A DNA stretch of 64,000 bases from Telopea speciosissima (taxonomy: Eukaryota; Streptophyta; Magnoliopsida; Proteales; Proteaceae). Position numbers and translations under genes: made by a program. The notes beneath the pieces were generated by a model. That model searched no databases, was not told the DNA's origin, and saw only the letters and a list, made by a program, of their open reading frames with translations. This document shows positions 44,701 to 51,892 of this stretch, piece by piece. The stretch covers positions 8,134,413 to 8,198,412 of the forward strand of contig NC_057923.1 of assembly GCF_018873765.1 (NCBI RefSeq), given 5' to 3'. Numbering within the stretch: the first letter of the stretch is position 1; every line of letters begins with the position of its first letter.

Positions 44701-47239
44701 CAGACACATCCTCACACTGTGTACACCAGAATGCTTCTGATCCTGTTCTGATGTATTGGTAGATATCTAAGTTGATGTGAAAATTTTGGATCCTTCCATA
44801 TGGTAAACCGAACAGAACTTTGGAAAGCTTAAATTCAATATATATTTTATTGTTGGAGACTGTCTGCATAATGTCTGAGTGCTTGCAATGAAGTACGCAT
44901 CATCTGGCTTGAGAAGAACGAAGCCTTTTGGGACCCACAACTTTTTTTTTGACCATGAAAAGAGAAGGTGACTCGTTTCAAACTCAACCAACCTACTGAG
45001 AGGAGATACTTTGTTCTCAAGCATCCTTGATGTTCTTTGCTTCATGTCAGCATATCTGAAAGGACTGCTAAAGCCTTTGCCGAACATCCCAATAAGAGAC
45101 AATACCCTTGGAAAGCTCAGTGAATTCTACACCTCCTCAAAGAAGGGGAGACTTGATCTGGAGTCCCACAAAGGCTCAGTGAGCTCCAGTGAATGCAGTA
45201 TTCAGTTCGAAGGAAGAGCAAGAAAAGAGTTTTCTTGCAGTTTTGCTTATTGTGGGTTTGTTTGGTTGGGTTTGGATTGGATTGGTTCACTTATGAACCA
45301 GTTTTTTAGTTCAGTTTCTGGCCTAAGATCACCCTATGGTTCAAGGAATATTTAATCCTAGAAACCAAGGATTTGTGGGACCCATTTGAAGGAGGTTTAA
45401 AGCTTGCGATTCTGGAGTTCCTGGGAACCTTAACAGCATACAACTTGTGGGCCCAGTAGGAGTTCTTTTTGTTACGAGACATGTAGTCTCGGGATTAGTG
45501 CTACTGTGTTAGCACTAGCGCTAATACCGAGAAAGGTATTTTGGGGTTTTGGTTGAAATTTTTGTTGCCCTTGTTATCTTTTATATATATATTGAATTGT
45601 TGTGGGGAGTTCCATTTTAACGGCTGGACACCCCAAGAGTTGCAGCCACATTATTCTTCTTCTCTCACTCTCCTCTTTTCTTCCTTTTCCTTTTATTCTT
45701 TACATGTTATCAGAGCGAGGTTCTTAGGTATTGTTACACTACTATCCTAGGATCTTGTTCACTTCTCAGTTCTCAATCAAGGATTTGTGGTTTCTCAAGG
45801 ATATCTAGTTTGCGATTTTATATGGTTTCAGGTTGAACCAACACCCCCCCCCCCCCCAAAAAAAAAAAAAAGAACTTTATCACAGATGAGGTTTTTTATT
45901 ATTATTATTATTTTGATAGGTAGGCCCCAAGGAGAGTTGAACTCATAACCACCTAATTATGAGGTTAAGCAATAGGTCAATGCATATTAATCTTTGATTA
46001 TTCACATTATTATTCTGTACCAACCACTCATACATATTGTCAATGCATATTAATCTTTGCAATGTTTTTTGAATTCTGTAATTTGTGTTTTTGAAGGAGT
46101 GAAAAAGTTGCAATGCTACCACAAATACCTATGTGGATGAGAACAACCTTCTTTCGTTATATGCAACAAATTTTGCATCAACCTCTAATTAGTACAATTC
46201 CAAATACTCTAGGTTGGAGGATACCAAAAAAAAAAATGATGACATTTTAATATTCGGGCTGGTGAGTAATCTACGTACCCTTGGGAAAAAGGAATGGTGT
46301 ATGTTCCACAGTATTTCTACCCAAAAAAAAAATGTGCCTCAGTATGGTCTGTTGTTGAGGCTGTGTTTTGTTGCACTCCTAGGACAATGTGTAGAAGGGG
46401 AAGGCAAGGGAAGGGAAAAAACTGAGGGAAGAGGTTACCTCCGGATGTTGTTTGGTTGCACTTGGAAAGACAAGGGAAAAGTGAGGAAGGGGTTTCCTCC
46501 ACAATGGTTCCAACTTATTTTTCTGTGGAACAAATATTGTGGGGAACATCTTGCCAAAATTTTCCTAGGGATTTCTTTTCCTCGGGAAAGCAACTAAATG
46601 CCAGTGCCAAAAATATTGAGAATGGCTTTCCCTTCCTAGTCTTTCTAGGAACGCAACCAAACACAGCATCAGGGACACATTCCACCCACTTTTTTCACCT
46701 TGCTTGCCAAGCTGTCTCAATGCTGTTTTTTCAATTTAGTTTCAATCTCTCCTGGCAATCCAGTGAATTTTCTAAGGTATCTCAGCAGTTGTTCCTCCAT
46801 CCTTTTTCCTACCCCCACCCTCAACCAACCCCCCCCCCCCCCAAAAAAAAAGTTTTGGAGAGGCTGAAGATCATATTTGTTTAACGTAGAGAGAACGGTT
46901 GCTCAGCTAGAGGAACCATAACCTTACTTGTTTGATTACATTGCAGAGAAGGATGGAGAGGTCAAGTGGAGGCATATTTTCGTTGTGTCTGAAGTTGTAT
47001 CCTGGTATATACGAGGTAGATCCTGTTCTTCACGTGACTTTGTCAGTTCTATCAGTTGATGTTGGTAATCTGTTTCTCAGCATTTGCTTTGTAAGATAAA
47101 AAGTAATAGGGAAATTTTATGATGGTGGCAGATCAAGTTTATCGTGGATGGTGTATGGAAGATTGATCAACTGCGTCCTATTGTACATAACAACGGATAT
47201 GAAAATAATCTCCTCATTGTCCATAAATGCAAACAATGA
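11659..47239 (+). CDS. PTST2/PTST3: PTST2/PTST3 (FLO6-like) starch granule initiation protein, 576 residues, eight exons
   Basis: Exons: 11659-12323, 12435-12604, 13006-13197, 13281-13513, 37049-37194, 37279-37426, 46947-47015, 47132-47239. All are GT-AG, all phases join without a stop, and the sum is 577 codons. Residues 1 to about 60 are Ser/Arg-rich like a plastid transit peptide. Residues 94-140 form a conserved block ([27 protein letters not shown]). Heptad-like coiled coils span about 395-490. The C-terminal CBM48 runs from about 498 with [17 protein letters not shown] (W515) and VDGVWKID (W550), the glucan-contacting tryptophans, and ends [12 protein letters not shown]. Known family role: PTST2/3 and rice FLO6 bind malto-oligosaccharides and work with SS4 or isoamylase in plastids to start starch granules. 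Which paralogue this is cannot be decided. Introns 4 (23,535 bp) and 6 (9,520 bp) are swollen by transposons, yet the ORF is intact. Confidence 0.92.
12645..12784. repeat. Tandem duplication, 70 bp x 2, in PTST intron 2
   Basis: Two adjacent units starting GTGGTTCAGTCCGCTTGAAA are almost identical (AATTTTAGC versus AACTTTAGC near the end). They begin 40 bases after the donor site. Confidence 0.93.
13514..14799. other. PTST intron 4, first part, apparently unique sequence
   Basis: AT-rich intronic sequence. I see no repeat termini and no extra exon; phase 0 at both flanking exons does not call for one. Confidence 0.5.
14808..14973. mobile_element. Short TIR element of the CAAGGTT family, 166 bp, 8-bp target duplication
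   Basis: Left end CATGGTCCAAAATTTTG, complement of the right end CAAGGTTTAAAATTTCGG. Perfect direct repeats CCTTAAGA lie at 14800-14807 and 14974-14981. The interior is rich in TTTCGAAA/CCGAAATTT words. Related copies lie at 25670-26374, 37845-41117 and 44057-44328. Confidence 0.85.
14982..15479. other. Intronic spacer, PTST intron 4
   Basis: No gene and no clear repeat termini are seen between the TIR element and the LTR element. Confidence 0.5.
15480..16530 (-). repeat. LTR (3' LTR in element orientation)
   Basis: Plus-strand start TGTAGTTCTAGATAGGG, end GACGAATCTGCA. Its copy is at 17460-18519. Confidence 0.92.
16343..17440 (-). CDS. Lone ORF of the LTR element; protease-like fold region without catalytic triad, 365 residues
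   Basis: The ATG (17438-17440) overlaps the end of the primer binding site and the frame stays open through the whole interior into the 3' LTR, so about the first 303 residues come from internal sequence. Residues 21-60 ([20 protein letters not shown], then [12 protein letters not shown]) line up in spacing with retroviral-type aspartic proteases (hydrophobic-D-S/T-G-A-T-HNFIS-x-S-V-V), but the D-S/T-G triad is D35-E-R. Residues about 85-130 ([15 protein letters not shown]) recall the second half of such a fold. Residues 150-260 are acidic and Val/Glu/Pro-rich. No zinc knuckle, RT or integrase is present. The protease link is my inference from spacing. It could also be an unrelated element-specific protein or a captured host fragment. 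Confidence 0.7.
   Translation of the reverse strand: MAEESSNQASKDPPPFVFKTRVRLPNGSTAILVVDERRRNNIISQSVVDMLSQSGEICIMPTGQVFVEFECSSYSDGAWCKPVPSPRSVIAVGCNWLDERQGWIEPENNSCVLPDRHRLYRLFTLKGLQPKVTTSTVQPQGLPNMSTQMQVASTVFEVSPTADAPTEDSTKAVNVEENKVDKAETAEDEEVVDNTPREIVGIQDVVLEEVQLVPQVLDEKVINVEDSMNPTYIVDIDSKVEHIEFVMPPWVFEEKAPRLEDFIPNVPASPEFCLGMVEAATHMLFPPHHYKIRGRIFSSWGEFMQIRHRNGLISLEISLGLGYMYVGPLIPWVFYVIGHFYGPKRGVHRLHTGLAQYLVYFYVFN
17460..18519 (-). repeat. LTR (5' LTR in element orientation)
   Basis: Same sequence as 15480-16530 apart from scattered substitutions and one 9-base tandem insertion. It is followed on the minus strand by the tRNA-Met primer site. Confidence 0.92.
18520..22330. other. PTST intron 4, repeat-rich stretch without a recognised gene
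   Basis: It holds a TA microsatellite (19288-19311), an approximately 85-bp diverged tandem duplication at about 19357-19515 (ATACCCAAAATG...CCCCT twice), a TATA-like motif (TATAAAATCCC, about 19977) followed by a leader-like region, GA-rich sequence at 20660-20730 and poly-A at 21241-21256. None of the short ORFs looks conserved. Confidence 0.45.
19357..19515. repeat. Diverged tandem duplication, about 85 bp x 2
   Basis: ATACCCAAAATGCCCCTGAT and ATACCCAAAATGTCCCTGAT each start a unit that continues with CCACCCATTCAAAG and AAAATACCCCTC. Confidence 0.85.
22330..22663 (-). pseudogene. VHA-c: V-ATPase subunit c (16-kDa proteolipid) last-exon fragment
   Basis: On the minus strand an acceptor-like TTTTCAG (22670-22664) is followed by an exon of 133 bp (22663-22531). 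It reads [21 protein letters not shown], then [18 protein letters not shown] and SGQSRVD-stop. This is the last transmembrane helix and C terminus of VHA-c, including the glutamate in the fourth helix (AEGLALYG) needed for proton transport in the family. One Gln codon is changed to TAA, and the upstream exons are not present next to it. Retained intron sequence before the acceptor and UTR-like sequence after the stop show a DNA-level copy, not a processed retrocopy. It lies antisense in PTST intron 4. Confidence 0.85.
22664..24890. other. PTST intron 4 spacer
   Basis: The first part may be the intron upstream of the VHA-c exon. A tandem repeat lies at 24430-24537. No other coding signal is recognised. 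Confidence 0.45.
24430..24537. repeat. Tandem duplication, about 54 bp x 2
   Basis: GAGTGAATCATAGATTTTTG starts the first unit and the same words with one change start the second. Both continue into TGATTGATATGCCT/TGGTTGATATGCCT. Confidence 0.85.
24900..25215 (+). mobile_element. Copia-type LTR fragment
   Basis: The 3' part shows the usual run-out of a plant Copia LTR (CTCTCGGTGGTGTTTAGCCG, then ATTTTCTTCCATTACA, CTTCGTCCGTGGACGTAGCA, GTGTGTGAACCATGTTAAAT and a terminal GCGTTAACA). No primer site or coding region follows; the next sequence is a LINE. It is a truncated or solo LTR. Confidence 0.6.
25216..27178 (-). mobile_element. RTE-type LINE, 5' part with endonuclease domain, interrupted
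   Basis: The minus strand encodes an exonuclease-endonuclease-phosphatase domain in broken frames. About 26830-26710 reads [19 protein letters not shown], then [15 protein letters not shown], the N-terminal catalytic blocks. About 26490-26385 reads [20 protein letters not shown]. After the inserted TIR element it continues at 25640-25500 with [20 protein letters not shown]. 27090-27178 resembles the 5' leader of plant RTE elements. Both a TIR element (25670-26374) and a Copia element (27184-36144) inserted into it. It has stops and is inactive. Confidence 0.82.
25670..26374. mobile_element. TIR element of the CAAGGTT family, 705 bp, in the RTE LINE
   Basis: Left end CAAGGTTCAAAAACTCG, complement of the right end CATAGTTCAAAAACTTG. 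Perfect eight-base direct repeats CTCTTTTC lie at 25662-25669 and 26375-26382. It splits the LINE endonuclease reading. Ends are rich in CGAGATCTCG/TCTCGAGA words. No transposase. Confidence 0.9.
27184..27375 (+). repeat. Copia 5' LTR
   Basis: TGTTGGATTGTATGGG to TTCCTGTTAACA. TATA-like ATTATAAATATATGG at about 27304-27318. Confidence 0.95.
28859..32252 (-). mobile_element. Nested non-autonomous LTR element, 3.4 kb
   Basis: LTRs at 28859-29073 (215 bp) and 32033-32252 (220 bp) are almost identical apart from a five-base ATTAT difference. In minus orientation the 5' LTR (right) is followed directly by the primer site TGGTATCAGAGCAGG (32018-32032). The purine tract GTGAGGGGGAG precedes the 3' LTR (left). 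The host sequence ACATG is found before the left LTR and, overlapping the LTR end by one base, after the right one. The 2.96-kb interior has no gag or pol. It is rich in CAGGGTTTT...AAAACCCTG hairpins and near its 5' end has a GGGCAGCACTAATGAGG region like the Copia leader at 27498-27540. The LTRs share GGTATTCTGG motifs with the host Copia. Confidence 0.93.
31837..32010 (-). promoter_or_regulatory. Two additional primer-site-like motifs inside the nested element
   Basis: Besides the real site next to the LTR, the minus strand has CGGTATCGAGTCC (31998-32010) and CGGTATCAAAGCTGG (31835-31849), both near-copies of TGGTATCAGAGC. The latter follows a sequence like an LTR end. They may be relics of an older LTR junction. 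Confidence 0.45.
35953..36144 (+). repeat. Copia 3' LTR
   Basis: TGTTGGATTGTATTGG to TTCCTGTTAACA, followed by the target duplication TCTAG. Confidence 0.95.
36150..36812. other. PTST intron 4 spacer
   Basis: AT-rich. Contains an approximately 50-bp diverged direct repeat (ATTTCTTTTCCTTTTCTTTT near 36728 and 36779) just before the SINE. No gene seen. Confidence 0.5.
36813..36962 (+). repeat. Au-type SINE, well preserved
   Basis: A box region (GTGCAACGGTAAGGTTG), B box with a perfect consensus GGTTCGAGTCC (36856-36866), then GGGGGTAAGGCTGCATGCAT, CCTCCCCAGACCCTGCAGTG, ATGCACTGGGCACGCCC and a T-run end. This is the standard Au SINE body. It sits less than 100 bases before PTST exon 5. Confidence 0.92.
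38413..39648 (-). mobile_element. Solo LTR related to the 15.5-18.5 kb element
   Basis: The right part (about 39495-39648) matches the LTR at 16380-16530 block by block: CCCGTATGC, TTTTAGGCCCAT-AAAGTGGC, AAAACNCATGG, CAAAGGCCCAA, ATATAACC, AAATAAGCCC and a terminal ATCTGCA. The left end at TGTAGTAG is tentative. No interior or second LTR is visible. Confidence 0.6.
39678..39911 (-). mobile_element. Copia-type solo LTR, short
   Basis: TGTAGAGAGACTTGAA to CCCTCTAACA, with the CCAGAATACC...GGTATTCTGG block and the TGTGGGATTAAACCACA motif shared with the LTRs at 28859 and 32033. No matching partner LTR and no clear target duplication. Confidence 0.55.
39912..40740. mobile_element. Probable LTR fragment with TATA box
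   Basis: Leader-like sequence with CTATATAAAG (about 40467-40476) follows the minisatellite. The layout (TATA, then CATGGCTGCTC... and a C/T-rich leader) suggests an LTR R/U5 region. The family is not assigned. Confidence 0.4.
40236..40440. repeat. Minisatellite, about 44 bp x 4.5
   Basis: The unit reads approximately AAAGTCATTGGTGGTAGGTT plus ACTAAAGTCTTGGTTGTAAC-CT. Successive copies start near 40254, 40297, 40340 and 40379, the last one shortened. Confidence 0.88.
41865..42954 (-). mobile_element. Solo LTR in the LINE, about 1.09 kb
   Basis: TG...CA ends (TGCGGGGTAACG to CTACATCACA). The LINE reading resumes on the other side (ends YW-C, resumes GSLG). The general build (short tandem phrases, a segment near 42690 with a reversed TATA-like sequence) resembles the minus-oriented LTRs nearby. 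No target duplication recognised. Confidence 0.55.
44057..44328. mobile_element. TIR element of the CAAGGTT family, 272 bp, in the LINE
   Basis: Left end CATAGTACTAAATCTCG, complement of the right end CATAGTACTAAAACTCG. TTCCTCC flanks both sides (44051-44057 and 44330-44336), with a one-base uncertainty at the junction. It interrupts the LINE sequence, and removing it restores a continuous reading. Confidence 0.85.
44530..45439. other. PTST intron 6 spacer, unassigned
   Basis: No domain recognised. Minus-strand sequence 45102-44770 is open for 111 codons but matches nothing I know. Confidence 0.4.
45440..45735 (+). mobile_element. LTR end plus primer site, truncated element
   Basis: A TATATATATA-containing LTR-like segment ends TTCTTTACA and is followed by TGTTATCAGAGCGAGG (about 45708-45723), a one-change version of the initiator tRNA-Met primer site. 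No coding region follows. Upstream, GTGTTAGCACTAGCGCTAA can fold. Confidence 0.6.
45736..46358. other. PTST intron 6 spacer with C/A and TTA simple repeats
   Basis: C run followed by an A run at 45845-45871 and (TTA)n at 45897-45915. No gene. Confidence 0.6.
46360..46667. mobile_element. MITE with GCTGTGTTTGGTTGC ends, about 308 bp
   Basis: Left end GCTGTGTTTTGTTGCACTCC pairs with the right end GGAACGCAACCAAACACAGC (a few mismatches). The motif GGTTGC...TCCTAG also recurs inside. It looks Harbinger-like, but a three-base duplication could not be confirmed. Confidence 0.6.
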
Positions 47240-48190
47240 AAGCCAAGCAACAGGTCTCTTCTTGGCCTCTGTCATCTCACAATGGCACATAACAGGCATC
47301 ACATTCTTTCTCTATAATTCATAACTGGTGGAGGATACTTTTCTCATCACTTGAATTCATATGATGAGTAATGTAACTCTGTTCCCCCAGCCCCTCTTAC
47401 CCATCCTTTATTCTTGTTCCCCCTCCCCTACCCTCGTAGATGTTAATCGAATGTTCTCTCTTCATGGCATATCCACACATCATTTGTTTACCTTACCTTC
47501 TACCCTCATTTGTAAACATCATTTGTTTTAGTATGCATTGACAAATTGGTACAGAATAATAATGTGGACAATCTCTTCCTCCCCCCCCCCCCCCCCCCCT
47601 CCCCTTTTCTTTTTGGGTAAATTACATGTCACCCCTTGGTTTCAAACGAAACTCAGATCACCCCCTGGATTTCTAAATATCTTTTTAGAATCAGCTATGA
47701 ATGCACTTTGATCTTTAGTAATCGCCCCGGAACCCTTAATAGGAAAATGTTTGCTTCTTCTTCCCGATTCCAGTTTCTAAGGTTTGGGCAGATTCCGACA
47801 CATTCTGATAGTGGATCTGATCCATATCAATGGATTGTGGTTTTAAAAAACTTGGTTGTACAAAATAAATTTTGGGTGAGGGATAGGCAGACCATCCGCG
47901 TGCGACACCAATGGAGGTGTGAGGTAGGGGGTCATTTCAAAAGGGAAACAGGTGAGAAATGAGCTTGCAACCTAATTCACTACCCTTATTTTATAATACA
48001 ATTATAGCTAAATATAAGGGTAAATATCTCAGTTTTGGAAAGTATTTTGAAATGCCACGCAAGCACATACTGTTTTTTTTAGTGATAGCATGAGCACATA
48101 TTCTTGTCAAGGGTATTCATGTAAATTTCTATACCCTTGTAAACTGATTTCCTACTGGAGCTCTCTTCTCTACCTTCAATGCTGCTAGAG
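47240..48190. other. 3' flank of PTST
   Basis: Holds the PTST 3' UTR, a C tract at about 47580-47600 and a short repeat at 47435-47480 (TAGATGTTAATCGAATGTTC) that recurs at 50870-50915. No gene seen. Confidence 0.5.
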
Positions 48191-48460
48191 CAGGTTCTGC
48201 TGCCTCCGCAGGCTTAGTCTCGCATTTCCCGTATCAGGCAATACCTACCGGTTTTGCAAATGACCAATCTTGATAATGTGACGATGCCGTATCGGTGAAG
48301 TAGTACGGACAAGGGGTAAAATAGTCAAAAAAATTCATTTTTAAAGAAGAATCAAGGGCAAATTTGTCCAAAATGGCTGATCCGTACAATTATCGATCCA
48401 ATATAATATCGATTTCCGGATTGACCGATACCTATTCTGATACTGTGCGTTAAAACCAAG
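48190..48460. repeat. GATAC-type dispersed repeat
   Basis: Words such as CCGTATCAGGCAATACC, CCGTATCGGTGAAG and GACCGATACCTATTCTGATA, with GGGGTAAAATAGTCAAAAA in the middle. The same words and a TTTTACCC block occur at 62740-62990 and weaker forms at 1630-1680 and 3108-3180. Confidence 0.55.
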
Positions 48461-49026
48461 TCCACAAGAGCTTGAAGGATAAGAGGGAATTATGGTAGTT
48501 GAGTACTAGCTATGGAACTTCAAGATGGGCTAGCCCAACCCCCTAGGGTTAGGTTCACATGTACGCTCTCTTTTGGAGGTTGGGCTAGCTCCAAGGGAGG
48601 TCATCTAGGGGGTTGGGTTAGGTTCAAGGTGAGACTTAGTTCAATAAGTGGACTAGAAGTTGGGTAGGTGGACTGGACTTGCATGCTTATTATAAAATTC
48701 ATAACTACTTCGATACAACTCATATGGACCTCATTCCAAAACCACTGGAAATAAGATTCAAAGGGCTACAATTGTCATGTTTTGGATTTTCTCAAAATCA
48801 CAATTCAAGTAACCAAAAAATGGACCTGAAGTTGATATATGTGAATAACTAGAATTCTAGATTATATTATGGATAGCTTTGGACTTTGGTTGGGATTGAG
48901 TTTTTTGAATTTGAATGCAGGCTGATCGTCTAAGAGCATGGCTACGATCCATTTGAGCAGAGAGATAGTTACGATCGGCCACATGGGTGTGGGCGTGGCA
49001 GACATCAGAGAGACAATGTGCTGGTA
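48461..49026. other. Spacer before the NPF array
   Basis: No gene seen. 48880-49026 may be the upstream end of the first array unit, since GAGAGACAATGTG...GTAGTGAAAAGAG resembles the start of the fourth unit. Confidence 0.45.
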
Positions 49027-49204
49027 GTGAAAAGAGAAGCACACCATTCTTTCTTTTACTGACACCATGTACTATAAGCCTCTCTCATGTGTACGTCAGC
49101 CACTTGTTCACATGATTCCCTCTTTCTCATTTATTTAACCACTCGTTCACACAATTCTCTCTCTCTCTCTCTCTCTCTTTCTCATTTATTTAACCACTCG
49201 TTCA

Positions 49205-49251
<47 letters not shown>

Positions 49252-49699
49252 TATTAATTTATAGCAATAATCTTGGTGTAACGATGGAGGGTGATAAAAA
49301 GCTGTCACCATCCTGCGGCACACAAGAGAGATAATATCATCCTAATTAGGAAAAAGCATTAATGATGCTAATTTTTTGTTACCCAAAACCTTTATAGGAT
49401 GGGGTTTCGAGCCGACTGCAAGACCCTTGTTGGTCTTGCGGGTGGCTTAGAGTTGAAACAGTCTCTAAAAGAGACATTAGTCTTGAGGCAAAGATAGTGG
49501 GAGGAGAACATGAAAAAATCAATCTTTTTCTCATGGTTTCTCTCCTCTTTCAATGGCTTTTTCATCATTTCTTCTATGTTCAAGTTGTCATCATCTTTAC
49601 TCTCATCACCCACCAAGAAACTGAAAGCTTAGGAAATGAATGCAATGGTAGCATCCAAATCAAACCAGACTCAGAGAAAGCATGGTAGGTGGAAAAAAT

Positions 49700-49890
49700 T
49701 TGTTCAAAGAACAAAAGGAGAGAGAGGGATTCTAACACTCGATAGTTCTGAATAAAGAACAATACTGGTATTCAAAACCGGAGCTATCAACCATTCAATC
49801 ATCTCTCCGAAAGACAATCTGTACTTTATTTTTTATTCTTCCGAATTGAACATGGCATATGTGTGAATACCATCATTATCTCGAATCATT
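49700..49890 (-). other. trnS-UGA: Plastid DNA insert (NUPT) with trnS-UGA
   Basis: On the minus strand the sequence reads as a diverged plastid tRNA-Ser: GGAGAGATGATTGAATGGTT, GATAGCTCCGGTTTTGAAT (anticodon TGA in the loop TTTGAAT), an extra arm (TTGTTC-TTTATTC-AGAAC) and GTGTTAGAATCCCTCTC. Several stems carry mismatches and the T loop is changed, so it is unlikely to be functional. The continuation on the plus strand (CGAAAGACAATCTGTACTTT, CTTCCGAATTGAACATGGC) fits my memory of the plastid trnS-UGA flank. It is fused to the first exon of unit A directly after its WK codons. Confidence 0.75.
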
Positions 49891-49893
49891 ATA

Positions 49894-50048
49894 CTCCACG
49901 GTTTGCTGATCGGTGCGGTTCCCTAGTTCCTCTCACAAGAGGGGGGTGGGATCCACCTTGGGCAACTGACCAATACTCTACCCGGGTGGGGTTCACTCCC
50001 CTCTTGTGAGAGGAACTAGGGAACCGCACCGGTCAGCAAACCGTAGAG
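49894..50048. mobile_element. Foldback MITE, near-perfect hairpin, 155 bp
   Basis: The left arm (CTCCACGGTTTGCTGATCGG and on to CACAAGAGGGG) is the inverted copy of the right arm over about 52 bases with two mismatches. The centre is about 45 bases (GGGATCCACCTTGGGCAACT). It shares TTCCTCT-AGAGGAAC and GGGTGGG-TTCA with 6210-6344. No target duplication is clear. It lies at the end of the plastid insert. Confidence 0.92.
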
Positions 50049-50576
50049 AAAAAAAATTCTCATTATCTCTCTCTCTCTCACAACTTTCCGTATTGACACC
50101 ATACCCTAGATTGTCCTTTAATCTATTTTTTATGGGATTTTCTTTTTGACCCCATTCTAGATATCAAACAATTTGATTACTGATCTTTTGCCTTTTTTGT
50201 ATGATACACATTTTTTCCTAATGAGAGCAATATTTTCATTTCACATGTATACTTGAAAAATGTTCATGACAATGACACGTTTTTATAATGACATAATGAT
50301 ATGTCACCTATAAATTATTTTGAAAATCCTTTTATACCCTTATCTTAAAAAGTTTTGGGAATAAGACAAAGGACAATTAAAAGAAACTGTCAAATTGTAA
50401 ATACACTTATAAAGTTGTCATTCGGACACTCCCATTTTTAATTGTTCATTTGTTTTTCAAAATATGATGAATCATGTTTTATTTTTTTTGGTTATAAATA
50501 TAATTAATCTTCAAAGCTCCCTACAATAGTAAGTAGTAACGAATCTCCAATGCACAAAGGCTATCGAGTTTTACTC
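50049..50576. repeat. Common 3' part of array unit A
   Basis: Non-coding segment shared by all array units (TGACATAATGATATGTCA, TACCCTTATCTTA, ACAAAGGACAATTAAAAGAA, TTCAAAGCTCCCTACAATAG, CTATCGAGTTTT). In an intact gene it would be intron 1 or upstream sequence of the next unit. Confidence 0.8.
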
Positions 50577-51655
50577 TTTGTACGTACTGTGGTCCTCCCG
50601 AGATGCGGGGCATCCCTGGTCAGGGTTTCGTGGCCTCATGGCGAGAAGTGATCTTCGATTAATTTTGGCATATCATTTCGATACATCAACATAGGGGGTT
50701 GGGATCATGCTTCATAAAAATGGAATCACCACCTAGGGTTTAGGGCCTAGGACGACCCAATGAGCGTGATTCCATCTGGTCTGGTCAAAGAATGGGTAAG
50801 GGGTCAGGTTACAAATATGGGAAGGTATTAGCACCCCACCTTGCTCGGTTAAACCGATCTTTCTATCATAGATGTTAATCGAATGTTCTCTTTTTATGGT
50901 ATATCCACACAATTATACATAACAAATAATTATACAATATATGTCCTATTAATATTTATTTACATGGGTTTTAATAAATACTATGGACACTAACACGATA
51001 AACTTAAAAGACTACATTATGCCGTCGTAAAATGCGATAATTATACCTATATTCAAAGATACCGAGATTTCAGACTATCGGTGGACCCGGGCTCAAGTGG
51101 AGATAGATGGATGAATCGTCACTACTCCTTGGACAGAGTAATGACTGTAAAGGGGACTTTTCGTTATCCGTATACAGACGGAATAACGACTTGGAACAAA
51201 GGCTCAAATTGGGTTTGGAACCATTATTCTTCAAGCGGGGTAATCGACAGATTTACCATGGCTCGAAACAACTTCTCAAAATCGACCCAAAGAAGACTGA
51301 TGGGAGAAAGGAGAATCTCACAAAAAGGGCCTGGGACCCTATGAACCTCCCCTCACTCTCTTTTTTTCGTGTTTTGAAGGGTGGGCGACCCTCAAGGGGG
51401 ATGAACCTCACATTCGCGGCGCCGTGGAAGCCCTCCGGGGCGTCGTGGAGAAAATCTCACGGTGCTACGGATGTTACCCGGATGACGCAAGTCTGAAGAT
51501 TTGTTTTTTTCCTGGGTTTTGGGCTTTTTGGGCCTTTAAGCAGTTTTCAAGGGTTTTTTGAGATTTTATGGGGTGTTTTTTTAAGGGTCATGGGTGCGAC
51601 TCCTTCCATCCGTGTCCCGTTTATCATCATCGTCCAGAGTGGTGATAAAATTTCA
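50577..51655. mobile_element. Retroelement-like repeat inserted in unit A
   Basis: Interrupts the unit between CTATCGAGTTTTACTC and TACGTTTAAATCGACTCTG, which are adjacent in the other units. Contains GGAATCACCACCTAGGGTTT and GGGAAGGTATTAGCACCCCA, a pair of boxes also found at 55780-55930. 51081-51480 is open in two overlapping frames but matches no family I know. Confidence 0.6.
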
Positions 51656-51734
51656 ATGGCTATAGTCTTACGTTTAAATCGACTCTGTTGCCCAATTTTT
51701 GATACGTTTGGGAGGGAGGGGAATCTGAACGTAC

Positions 51735-51852
51735 ATGAAGTGATTTTTACTTCACGTATGCTGCTTTACTTGACATGTGTCAAGGAGATAAATAAAAAAT
51801 TAACAAATTAACAGTGGGACCCAAATCTCCTTGATGTACGTGAAGTAATTTC
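51735..51852. mobile_element. Short foldback element, copy 1 (TTACTTGACATGTGTCAA family)
   Basis: GTACATGAAGTGATTTTTAC...TTGACATGTGTCAAGGAGAT on the left and ATCTCCTTGATGTACGTGAA on the right. The centre (AAAAAATTAACAAATTAACA) is the same as in the copy at 53088-53228. Confidence 0.65.
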
Positions 51853-51892
51853 TCAGACTCGAATTTTGGGGGATTCGGATTTGGGGCGGGGA

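Larger units (their letters stand above)
49027..51892 (+). pseudogene. NPF2 array, unit A: promoter plus defective first exon
   Basis: The unit starts GTGAAAAGAGAAGCACACCA. It has a CT microsatellite (49155-49180, 49210-49248), a leader ending CTTGAGGCAAAG, then the first exon (from about 49502) without the ATG found in unit B (ATAGTG instead of ATGGAG). Exon words match unit B: a Ser-rich stretch with SPTKKLK-like coding, AMVA-SKSNQTQ-like coding and KHG-W. After the WK codons it runs into plastid-derived DNA (about 49700-49890), then a foldback MITE, then the common 3' part of the unit. A 1.1-kb repeat insertion follows at about 50577-51650. Confidence 0.7.

Noticed and set aside
44767..45102. 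Minus-strand frame of 111 codons in PTST intron 6
   Set aside because: No known motif. The opposite strand is also open over much of it, so chance or repeat origin is more likely.
49700..49790. Functional nuclear tRNA-Ser gene
   Set aside because: Changes in the T loop and mismatches in the D and anticodon stems, plus plastid-like flanking sequence, argue for a decayed plastid copy.
51081..51496. Overlapping plus-strand frames of 87 and 129 codons
   Set aside because: They sit in an inserted retroelement-like repeat and match no protein family I know.
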